Shown: in pieces, positions 54,033 to 64,000 of the stretch
How the letters are laid out: the number at the start of each line of letters is the position of its first letter
Numbering within the stretch: position 1 is the stretch's first letter
Source: Chrysemys picta bellii
Taxonomy: Eukaryota > Chordata > Testudines > Emydidae
NCBI RefSeq assembly: GCF_011386835.1
Contig: NC_088805.1
Span: 16,674,836 to 16,738,835 of the forward strand
Direction of reading: 5' to 3'
Length of the DNA stretch: 64,000 nucleotides
Notes under the pieces: generated by a model
Database searches by the model: none
The model's input: the letters and a program-made list of their open reading frames with translations, nothing else
Told to the model about the DNA's origin: nothing
Program-made: the position numbers and the translations under genes

Positions 54033-55230
54033 AGTGGCACTTCACCATCATCAGGCATAGGAAAATACAATGATCTGATCTGTTCTCCTAACTGGAGAAA
54101 TCTCTCGAACAAGACCCAAGTAAGCGTCTTTGCTCCCTCCACCCATCTGTCACTCTCTCACTGAGCATTCTTGATATTCAACCAAGATGGAGAAATTAGC
54201 TATTTTTCAAAAGAGCTACCACCCTTTCGGCAGTATGCCCAGCTTATGTTGATATTCCCTTTTCTGTGCTGTGTTGCATATAAACATGCTGATTCTATCC
54301 ATAATATGACTTGCTCCTCAGAATCTGACAACCTTTTGTTCAGGATTTTTGTACTTCCCTCTGATAAACAGGGTTTTCCTGTTCTTAAAGTCTCAAGTGT
54401 GCTGTTTACGTAAGATCTCAATCAGCTAAGTAGTAGTAGTATTTAGTTAGTGATTTTATTCTGGTATGTACTTCTCTTGGTGTGTGAACATATACAACTG
54501 ATCACCTGCCCCCTGGATTCTATTATGGAAGCTGGGCTGTGATCAAAATTGTAATAGAGGTCTGTTGATCATACAACATACATTTAGATTGGAAGCAGAC
54601 ATAGCCGGAATCAGAATAGTCCCTTTGAGTCCGTTCCCAGAGGGTGGGCAGAAGAATGGAGCGGAGTTTACTGAACAGCTCTGAGAAAGGGAAACTGAGG
54701 GTAGGGGTACTGCAGTGCAGTATGAGGGGCATGCTGTGGATGTAGTGACCCTGGAACAATCAGCATGCTAGAAGGCAGTCTCAGCACACCAGCACTCTAA
54801 GTACTGTCAAGTTTCTGAGCTGGATTTCAGGAGTTGGTGCAAAATAATCACTGTTCCCATCTAACTATTTGCCATTCACTAGTTCACACTTCAGTCATGC
54901 CAGCACTCAAACAGGTGGTTGACATGACACACATGCGTAGTCCCATTGAGTTCAAGGAGCCCCATTCATTATCACCTGACATCTTATGCAGTCATTTGCA
55001 CCAGGGCAAAATGGGTGTAAAACACTCACAAATGAGAATGATGAGCATTTTGTGCCCACTGTCACTGGTATGAATTCAACAAAATTGGGCCCAAGAGGGC
55101 TATTTGCCTGTATATAATTAAGCACATGCAAAAGGGACCAAGGGAACTAGATAGCATGTCTGTAATAGCCAGCTGCTTCTTTCCCTCTTGCAATAGAAGG
55201 CCCCTTGCTCATGTATCCCAAGACTTTTGA
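54033..55230. other. Non-coding DNA, nothing recognised
   Basis: Intergenic sequence up to the target duplication of the next hAT element. No gene is visible. Confidence 0.5.
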
Positions 55231-55519
55231 TCCATGGCCAGAGCCAGCCCATAACATTTTGGCACCTGAGGCAGGGAGCTCAAATGACGCCCCCATGTCC
55301 CCTAACTTGGGCCAAAACTTTGAAAGATCTCAATTCTGCCTTCTTCCTGTTCTACTCCTCTCATGGTACTGCTCTGCTATCTACCCCAATAAAGGAGAAC
55401 TAACAACTTAAAATGCCTTGTTCAAAAATTTTAAGTAACACTTAACTTTCAAACTCCTGCACACCAAATGTTACTTTTCTTGTCTGCATAGTAAACACTG
55501 GCATGGTTATCTCCTCAAT

Positions 55520-55630
55520 ATATGTTTCACTCTATATGCATCCGAAGAAGTGGGCTGTAGTCCACGAAAGCTTATGCTCTAATAAATTTGTTAGTCTCTA
55601 AGGTGCCACAAGTACTCCTGTTCTTTTTAC
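55520..55630 (+). repeat. Interspersed repeat inside the hAT element
   Basis: GCATCCGAAGAAGTGGGCTG, TAGTCCACGAAAGCTTATGC and TTAGTCTCTAAGGTGCCACA form a string that I recognise as very common in reptile sequence, but I cannot name its family firmly. It lies between the hAT left end and the transposase C-terminus. Confidence 0.55.
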
Positions 55631-55803
55631 TGGCATTTTTATCTATTTGAATAATCAAAGTGGTGCTTTCCATGCCTTCTTGGTTGCAAAGATTTGCACT
55701 GCTTCCTGAAGGTCCACAGTCTGGCCAGCTCATGCTCTATTGAGATGGTTGCAAGGCTGACCAGCCTCTCCTGTGTCATTATGGAGCGTAGATGTGTTTT
55801 TAT

Positions 55804-58090
55804 TTACTTCATCTTGGAGAAGCTGCGTTCTCCACTGGCAACTGTTACAGGAAGTGTTAGAAGTATGCACAGAGCAACAAAAGCATTTGGAAAGAGGGTG
55901 GTCATTTTATTTGTGCACATATATTCCAGAACAGCCTTTGGAGTTGATCTTGCTGAAATGTATCTCGAAAGGGCTTTCAGTTCATCACCTAAATCACTCG
56001 CATCAATATCGCGCATGTCATCATGTGTCAACACTGTCTCTAGTGCCCTGCATTGCTGGTGTAGGTCTTCTTCAGATTTAGTGAGGAGTTTTGGAATATT
56101 ATACAACATCCCAAATATACTGCTGTGTTCCTTGAGCTGCATGAAACATTCTTCAACTGACTGTATGCACAATCTAGCACCTGGTTAAAGAATTCAACTT
56201 TGAATTGTTGTTTGGGGTTTCTTATGGGATTATCCCGTGCCTCGTAATCAAAATGTCTTCTTCTTTGGTGACTCTTGTATTCTTGAATGGGTGGGAAAAT
56301 AGCTTCAGTGTGAAGTTCCTCTGCCAACTTCTGTGCACTCTTCAGAACGTTTTGAAATCCCTCATCTGACCAGTAAGACTGTAGGTATGACTTTGCTTTG
56401 TCCAGTTATTCCATTGCTTCAGATATATCAAGGTCAACACCTTGGAGTCTCTTGCTTACAACATTTATTTCAAACTGTATGTCATGCCACAACACTAAGC
56501 CACACAGAAATTTGAAGTTATGTATGTTTCTGGTGATTCCATTTCCCTCTGCCACTGTTCTCCCACGAACAGTTCCTGTCATAGCACTATCCTCCATAAT
56601 GGCAACTCTGGCATCATCTATCTTCCCAAATTGGTGTTTGATAGACTTTATCGCCTCCACTCGACTTTCCCATCGTGTGGCACTCAGTGGTTTCAGTGTC
56701 AGAGAGGATGTTTCCAGATGTTGCTTCAAAATTTGCCATCGATGAGTTGATGCAGAGAAAAATACATAGATGCTTTGAATTACATCAAAAAATTCAGCAG
56801 CCTCACTAGAAGCTGATGCTGCATCACTGACCACCAAGTTCAATGAATGAGAACTGCATGGGACAAAAAAAGCTCAAGGGTTTAACTCTCGGATCCGTGT
56901 CTGCACTCTTCTGTTCTTTCCTCTCATGTTGGCACCATTATCGTAGCCCTGACCTCTCATGTCAGCTATCGCAATTCCTGTATCTTCCAGCTTTTTAAGA
57001 AGCACATTTGTCATACTAGCTCCTATAGTATCATCAATGTCAATAAATTCTTGACATGCTCTCTGACAGTCACCATTGCAGGGACATTTTCACTAGGTTT
57101 TGTTGTTGTTACAAAACGCATCATTAAAGTCATTTGTTCCGTATGGCTAATGTCAGGTGTGCAGTCCAGAATAACAGAGTAATATCTTGCTGACTTCAGA
57201 TCTGCCACAATCTTCTGTTTGATTTTTGTTGCCAGTAACTGTATGATCTCATTTTGAATGGTTTTTCCAAGGTAGTGGGGTGTGTACATTTCTTGGGTGG
57301 TGACTCTTCTTAGATGCTCCTGGAGTACAGCATCAAACTCAGCCACCAGCTCCACAATTTTAAGGAAGTTTCCATTGTTTGGCACATACAGCTGATCTGA
57401 AGTGCCATGCAGTGCTATGTTTTGGGTAGCAAGCATTCTCACAATGGTAATGAGCCTTTTCAGAACATTTTGCCGGTAAAGAGACGCTAATGCAATCTTC
57501 TTTTGACACTGGTCATCTATGGTGGCCTTTAAGCTTAGTCTCATCTCAAGCCCTTTCCACCTATGGAATGCTCTCTGGTGATTTGCTGCCTTCTCATGGC
57601 ATGCCAGATTTCTAGCCAGATTTTTCCAGTCCTTTGTTCCTGTAGAACCCAATGTGGCTGGAACATTAGACTGGAAGAGTTTGCAACAAAAACAGTATGC
57701 AGCATTCTGGGTTTTTGAGTACATCAGCCATAGCATCTCCACTTTGTCACCATTGGGGATTTCACGCCAGTAATGTGTTGGATGGAAATTTCTATTTTCA
57801 TTGTCTTTGGGGAACATGAAGTTTTTCACTAGCTGTGGCCCATGCAGTACAAGGAAGTCCTTCAGGCTACTGCTTAAGTGCGTCCACAGTCCTGGATCAT
57901 CTAGACTTAAGGAACTAAACTCAGCAGCGGCTGTTTCTTGCACCTCCGCTATACTCTTCTCTGATCTACACTTTTCTTCAGGAATGTGCATGGTTACATC
58001 CATTTGAGATGGAGATGTGGATGCTGCAGTAGCTCCCAGGTCACCTGCACTCTGACTAACTGGAAGATCAGGCATCTCCTCACCACTCAC
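55804..58090 (-). pseudogene. hAT transposase, ZMYM/TTF-finger type, frameshifted
   Basis: The reading starts at ATG 58090 (MSGEEMPDLPVSQ) and is open for 355 codons to 57023. The N-terminal half has a TTF-type zinc finger: CFCC at about residues 133-136 and H165/H171 in NLACHEKAANHQ. It also has the RNase H-like core segment YYSVILDCTPDISHTEQMTL. After a shift near 57023-57060 the hAT signature MRGQGYDNGANMRGK appears at about 56920-56962 and CSSHSLNLVVSDAASASSEA near 56850. Further pieces are 56843-56406, 56327-56040 and 56172-55804, the last carrying the dimerisation end ALCILLTLPVTVASGERSFS. Several shifts and stops rule out function. Similar hAT-derived host genes (ZMYM-like) exist, but target duplications and decay show this is the transposon itself. 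Confidence 0.9.
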
Positions 58091-58757
58091 ATCCTCACTG
58101 GGGCTGGAGGGCTCACCGTGAACATTGTGTCTATGTATCTCAGGAGAGCTCCTTCCTGCTTAGATAGAAAAGCTTCCTTTGCTTGCTTTCTTTTTCTGAA
58201 TGCTGCCCCAGAGGGGTGTTTTCTTCTTTCACTCATGACTGCTGTTCTGTGCCAGCTATAGTGGCTCTCAACACTCAGTTGAAGGGGACAAATAAGCAGG
58301 CTGGTAGCAGGGCCTGAGTGAGGGAAGATATCAGTGTCTTAAGGGCCTAACTTGCTCCTACTACTTCAGTGGATTGCCTGTTCTCCTCAAGTAAGTTCAG
58401 GGAAGCAGCAGGAAACAGGAAGCTCCCTGAGAGGCTGGTGTGAATCAATCCAGGCTCCTGGGGGTGCTAGAGAGTACATAAGAGGCTCCTCCTCCTCTCT
58501 CTCGCTGCAGCTCCTGCTGCTTTCTGTTATTCCCTCTCACCTTTTCTCCTGCCTGCCTGTTATGTCTCTTGTGCCCTCCTTCCTCCAGCACAGCACTCCA
58601 CCATCTCTGTGCATCTAGAGCAGAGAGAATACATATGCACCAGCAGCAGACATAATTTTCTACACTCTGGGTCCTAGTGGCGCCCCCCCACACACAGTCT
58701 GGCACCTGAGGCGGCCGTCTCAGTTCACCTCATGGTAAGGCCAGCCCTGTCCATGGC

Positions 58758-59091
58758 AGGAACACCTCTGCCAGAGCACTCACAAACCGTTATTCACTCT
58801 CACACATCTTTTCTTTTCTTGAGATAAAGTCTGGAGACTGCTCCTTATTCACGATCTGAGTGGATGGCTGTACCTGTAGAATGGACCACAGATAGATGTG
58901 CACAAAACCATTCTGCTTTGTAAACAAAAATTAACTTCTTTCCCTCTCAGAAAAATCTGTCATATGCATAAGACGTGCACTGTACTTTCCCCATCTGAAA
59001 TGAGTATTTATTGTAGCAATAGCCATTGAATTGTTTCCATTCATTGCAAAAGAATTAACTCTCCGTTTTGTTTTGTTTTTGTTTTTTAAAT
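58758..59091. other. Non-coding DNA, nothing recognised
   Basis: Short intergenic stretch between the hAT element and a CR1 fragment. No gene is visible. Confidence 0.5.
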
Positions 59092-59545
59092 CTATAGAAT
59101 CATAGATATCAAGGTTCCTTCCAGTCCTATATAAGTCATTTAGTCCGGTCTCCTGCACTGAGGCAGGACTAAGTATTATGTAGATCATCCCTGACAGGTG
59201 TTTGTCTAATCTGTTGTTAAAAACCTCCAATGATGGAGATTCCACTCCCTAGGTAATTTGTTCCAGTGCTTAACTATCCTTACAGTTCCGAAGTTTTTCC
59301 TAATGTCTAACCTAAATCTCCCTTGCTGCAATTTAAACCCATTGCTTCTTGTTCTGTCCTCGGTGGTTACGGAGAACAATTTATCACACTCCTCTTTATA
59401 ACAACCTTTTACATACTTGAAAACTGTTATCATGTCCCCCCCCCCCCCCCCCCGTCTTCTCTTCTCCAGACTAAAGAAACCCATTTTTTTTTCAATCTTT
59501 CCTGATAGGTCATGTTTTCCAGACTTTTATTCATTTTTGTTGCTC
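59092..59545 (-). mobile_element. CR1 LINE 3' part, inverted
   Basis: On the + strand it begins TATAGAATCATAGATATCAA and runs through CTGCACTGAGGCAGGACTAA and CTAATGTCTAACCTAAATCT, a CR1 3' end reversed. The minus strand encodes the ORF2 C-terminus ([49 protein letters not shown]). A C run at 59437-59453 interrupts it. The 5' limit is approximate. Confidence 0.88.
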
Positions 59546-62500
59546 ATATTATACGATAAGTAATATTGTCAAAAGCTCTTAAGTGACATAGGGTCAGACT
59601 TTCAAAAATATTTAGGCAAAATATCTAGAGGGGCAGATAGAGAGCAAACCTTGCTAAATGCACTAGAGGGTAGGGGTGGTGGAGCTGACACCTGGCAGAA
59701 GTCCTGGTCAAAGAGGTGCATTTACAGCACCCTCTGCATATGGACAGGCTGGGGATTAGATGTAATTCTGGTGGGAGCAAATTCCAGAAGTCAGGACTGG
59801 CTATTGAATGTTACCATATATAGACGTTCAATGCTGTGGGGTGTTTTGCAAGACCAAACCCACAACTGTCTAAAAAAAGCTTACGTCAATTTTAAATACA
59901 CACACAAAGCCAGACAGTGATATATCACAGTTGTTTTAAACTCAAGACAAAGCTCTGTGTGTGTTTTGTGTATACCCTGCACAGAAGGGTGTAGGCCACT
60001 GCTCACATATCCCAGTAACTATGCTGACACAGGCTCACACTGGAAAATTAGGCAATGTTTGCTTCAGATCAGCTTGACTGTTATTACAGGGGCTGAACCC
60101 GGCATGCCTGATAAAGTCACAACTCTCCAAACATCTGCCTTTTGGGGCTGAGGACATTTCTACATGTACACAACTTAATCTCCTTATAGTCCTGAATTAA
60201 TCATCTGTCTTTCACTGGCAGGCAAATATGTATTAGTGGTTTTGTGTTTTGATTGGATGAGGCAGTCTGCTTAACTAGGCGGTATAATTGGTATGACTAG
60301 AAATCTGCTTGTGTTTCTATCTGCTTCAGCTAGCTTTCTCCTCATGGATTTTGACATTGTCTCTAATAATCTAAGGTCTGCAGCATTCCACTTCCTTGCT
60401 GTTCTTAGATCATCCTTCTTCTTCGCGCCATTGTCATAACAAGGACAGAATTAATGGATATTTGTGAGACCAGAATTTCATAGTGGTCCATTACCTGGAT
60501 GATGGTAGGTGATCGGGAGTGATGCGCTATCTGCACTCTGCCCCCATTGGATAAGAAACACTTCACATCCATGCCAGAGTTAAGCACAGCCAGCCCCAAG
60601 CACCGGGGGGCCCAATGTTGTCTTTATCACCAGAATTCCTGCCTCTTATGTAGCAATGTGCTCGCACAGCTACAACAGATCTGCAGCTGATGTGTGTCAT
60701 TAAAATCTTACTGCAAAATTTCAAGCCCATCATTTATATAGTGAGTGTTGTCCTGTCGTGCCATAATCAAACAAAGATCCTACTGTAGCGTCAAAACAAC
60801 GGCCCTCCATCCCTCTGGAAGTGGCATACATCTGTGGTGTGCTCTGTTCCTATTTCCCCATCCCATTAGTCCAAAGGCAACCCTTTTTTCTCAATCTAAG
60901 CTCAGAGAGCTTTCAAAGTTGTTGAGACAAAGTGCCCCAGATGGGGTCACCAATGAGAAATTTTCACTCCTTCCCTAAGAAGTCACTTTTCTCAGGTGCC
61001 CTTTGAGCCTGGCTCTGCCAAACCCTCGAAGTTTGCTACATCCAGGTTCTGAGCACAATTTAGCTCACTTGGGAACTGGATTTCTTTTCATCTCCCTCCT
61101 CCCCCCAAAAATGTGGTTCATTAAACAAGTCACTTCCATTTAATAACCTGCCTCCTGGGTTTCTCAAATCCAGGTATGATCACACTGATGGTCTTTAAAA
61201 TCCATGTTCTATCACTTTTCCATGTGGTTGTTCCTCACTCACTGGGGCAAGCCATTACACCCGTGTTCCAGATGTTGCACTGGCTTCCTATTTATGTCAA
61301 TGTGTAAGATTAGCCAAGGCACTTCTGCTATAACAGCTGTAAGATCTGAACTCTGGAGGAAGGATGACTTTGATGGAGTATCCTTGACTTTGATGGAGTA
61401 TCCTTAACTCTGGCACTTGTTCCCTGTGTCAGCTGGCCAGCCCTGGAACTTGGTATGATGTAAGGCCCTTTTCTGTGGTCTGGATCCACGAGAGAGAGGG
61501 CATGTTTCTTTAGTTAGTGGTTGCCATTGGAATTCTGGGAATTATCCAACTGTTGGCACTGCAGTATGCTGCAACTAGGTATGTCAAAGCCTCAGGTGAT
61601 GAGAGTGGAGGGTTTGGGTTTTTATTTTTATTTTTTACAGTTCTAACAGTAAATAAACATTTTAAAGGTATGTTTATTGATATGGCCTTGAAATTCTGTA
61701 ATGTTCAATAGTCCAAAAGTGTAAGTATTTGCTTTGCTAGCGTTGCTTGTTTAGCTAACAGTTGATAGAGAAAATAATGTATTGTGCTCTTTGTCAATAC
61801 TACTAACGTGCTGTCTCTGGGGCCCCCATGAGTGGTGTCAGCTGCTTGTCTCCCAGCCAGGGTGAGGATGTAGAATGACCTGCAACTTCTAAACTAAATA
61901 ACTGAGCTGGGTTAATGCTACAAACATTTCTTCTGCAAATATTTCCTCCTGTTTTTAATGTACTTGTTTCAGCCTCACTTGTATCTCTTTTTGTGCTCTT
62001 ACTTTCCACCAATAATCAAGCTTTATTGGCAGGAGCACTGTCCCAAAGTGAATTTCAAAGTGACCTACGTGGAAAGTGAATTTTACCTTCATATACATAT
62101 CTGACCAGTTGCAACTAAACAATACAGATTAAACAGCCACTACCATCAAGAGAGAACTTTTGCAACCCATTCACAAAGTTTTAAAGAAATTGGGGGTTTC
62201 CTGGCTGATAACCCACAAATAGAAAATGAAGCTAAAACTGTTTCATATTATTCCTTAGAAATTATTTGCTCCTCTCTAGTAAACAGAACCAGCACTACCC
62301 CAGCACTCTTCCAATGGCCATTAAAAAATAGACTTTGATCTGATACCTCTTACTAGCCAAAATTTACACGGTTGTTAATACCTAACTTTTATGACTCTCT
62401 TTCTCATGTTCATCTACATTAATCCTGAAACACTGAGCAAGCAGACGTCCGCTTCTACTTGCTGTGACTATCCAGCAACAGGCTCCATGTAAAATAACAA

Positions 62501-64000
62501 ATACCTTTCAGTAGAGCAAAACTCTCTATTGCCTTGTCTGGCCTCTGTGAGATCAGGGAACCTATAGCTGTCTGAGTATCAGAAAGTAACCAACAAACAG
62601 TTAAATCCATCCTGCTTAGGTTGGAGATTACAAGGTATATACGGTGGGGGGGGGGGGGGGGGGCGACCTCAAAATAGTAGGTTCTAATCCTTCCTGAGGC
62701 CTTTAATCTTGGGTCTAATCCACCAAAGCTGTCCATATTGTAACATACAATGATTCCTGTGGCTTTCAGAAAGAGTCCATGTACACGGCAACATTTACTG
62801 TGTCAGAAGATTGTAATATAACACGGGTGAATTCTATCCAGTGTAGAAGTGACCAAACTGTTAGTGCACCAGGATCCAGGGCTGCAACCTAGTCCAATGC
62901 CATCTCATAAGAATACCCAAACTTCATCGTAACCCTCTGTGCAGGATTGTGTTGTAACACAATCTCCTAACTTAATGTAGACCAGCTCTTAACTCTATAT
63001 TTCTAAAGACAAATGAAATGGTAGTTGCTGATCTATTTCAAATGAGATTTACAACAGATGTCCTGAATACTTATGACCGTTAAAGATCTTGTGACTCTTT
63101 TCGTAAGAGTAGCCTCTCTGTCCTGGCCAAATTCCAACTTTGATAATTATCTCCACTCCCCAAATTTCTCTGTACAGTTTCAACAGGACATGGTATTCCT
63201 TAACTGCTAAGTTATGTTGCTGTGCTCTATTTGACCTCAGAGAGGACTGCTTTTCAGAGCAGGGGGACATGGCCAGTGTGTATAGATTGCTTATCAGTGT
63301 GTTATATATGTAAAAGTAATGGGATCCCTGAGGTAAAAAGCATTAGATAAATGTTAAACTCCTAGATTCATTATGTTGCAATGTCAAATGTTGTATATAA
63401 GCCAGTGAGACGATGATCTGTTAAATCGTCTCCTGCTATGGACTCTCTGGAGGGCTCCCCATCTCCCTGGATTATTTTTAGACTGGCTCTGGGCTCTGGT
63501 TGAAGAGACACTGTATTATTTCCCAAGCTCCCCTGACTCATGGATGGTCCAAACCCCTAACTTGCTGCATAGCAGGAAGCGAAAGATGACAGCACAATTA
63601 TAAGTAGCTACCATGCTGTTGGGCTGTATGATTTCAACACAGCAGCACAGAGAGGAAGAAAATCCTGCTGCCTGAACTCCACTGTGAGCCTTGCTGCTGT
63701 CAATTATCTCAGTAGCTCTCTATATGTAACAATAATATGCAGGGCAGATCTCAGGCTGAGCTGCATAATTGTCAGGCAAGAGGCACATTTTGAATGGATA
63801 CTGGCAAGGTTGGGATTGCTCAAATTTGACCTTCCCTTGCTTTCTACTTGTATGTATTTACAAAATCCATATCATTCTTTATACAGTGAGTACTTCTTCA
63901 AATCTCCCAACATATGCTTCAATACAAAGATAAACGAAGGTGAAATGTTCACCAGAAGTTTAGGGTTCTGGACAGACATTTCATTCCATCCTAGCCACCT
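59546..64000. other. Non-coding DNA to the window edge
   Basis: AT-rich intergenic or intronic sequence. It holds a perfect 20-bp tandem duplication at 61366-61405 and a G run at about 62645-62663. Open frames are short and resemble nothing known. No exon was recognised. Confidence 0.5.
61366..61405. repeat. 20-bp perfect tandem duplication
   Basis: GACTTTGATGGAGTATCCTT occurs twice head to tail with no mismatch, with no longer array around it. Confidence 0.95.

Larger units (their letters stand above)
55239..58749 (-). mobile_element. hAT DNA transposon with perfect 8-bp target duplication
   Basis: A 3.5-kb element whose ends are inverted (CAGAGCCAGCC at the left, GGCCAGCCCTG at the right). 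TCCATGGC occurs at 55231-55238 and again at 58750-58757, directly abutting both ends. Inside, on the minus strand, is a broken transposase of the ZMYM/TTF-type-finger hAT group, and near the left end a short interspersed repeat. The perfect duplication suggests a younger insertion than the fold-back hAT, but the transposase is already dead. Confidence 0.95.

Noticed and set aside
59437..59453. C run, and the similar G run at about 62645-62663, as possible regulatory G-quadruplex sites
   Set aside because: They are simple homopolymers in non-coding DNA, prone to sequencing error, with no gene context.
1..64000. CRISPR arrays, tRNA or rRNA genes, bacterial operons
   Set aside because: No spaced identical repeats, no cloverleaf sequence and no rRNA words were seen; the only tRNA-like match is the 18-base primer binding site of the gypsy element.

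Overview
The window is vertebrate nuclear DNA, most probably from a turtle or a close non-avian reptile. That rests on three things: abundant CR1 LINEs with the ATTCTATG-type 3' end, DIRS-type tyrosine-recombinase retrotransposons, and a Gmr1-like Ty3/gypsy element together with several hAT transposons. The taxon is inferred from repeat content. Nothing in the sequence looks bacterial or viral.

Only one host gene is supported: the last three coding exons of a Yippee-like gene on the + strand (27851-27894, 35708-35816, 37325-37414). They join in phase and end at a TAA. The C-terminal residues (EGKFIIELAHMIKDNGWE) fit YPEL1 rather than YPEL2, 3 or 4. The N-terminal coding exon(s) were not found and probably lie upstream. 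A long 3' UTR probably runs to a poly(A) signal near 39959 or 41124.

Most of the rest is mobile DNA. At 5540-11371 is a decayed minus-strand Ty3/gypsy element with two LTRs, a tRNA-Leu-type primer binding site and the unusual gene order gag-PR-INT-RT-RNH (Gmr1-like; its gag resembles the SCAN domain). At 13732-23888 is an old DIRS element broken up by a CR1 fragment, a 747-bp Tigger-like element and a 4.4-kb fold-back hAT transposon, which itself carries a 2.76-kb CR1. Two young DIRS copies of the same family lie at 28988-35229 (inside the YPEL intron) and 45198-51434 (downstream of the gene). Each has inverted terminal repeats, an internal complementary region, an RS-rich gag, an RT-RNaseH-methyltransferase-like pol and an intact tyrosine recombinase. 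Copy 1 has an open pol but a frameshifted gag. Copy 2 has a gag with one stop and a pol with two stops. At 55239-58749 is a hAT transposon with a perfect 8-bp target duplication and a broken minus-strand transposase. Smaller items include a 143-bp hAT MITE with a perfect 8-bp duplication, several CR1 3' ends (one flanked by an 11-bp direct repeat) and simple repeats.

The remaining AT-rich stretches (about 1-5.5 kb, 11.4-13.7 kb, 23.9-28.9 kb, 35.2-45.2 kb, 51.4-55.2 kb and 58.7-64 kb) are introns, 3' UTR or intergenic DNA with no further gene that can be supported. No tRNA, rRNA or CRISPR array was seen. I found no wholly new system. The most informative material is the pair of DIRS copies and the nested insertion stack.
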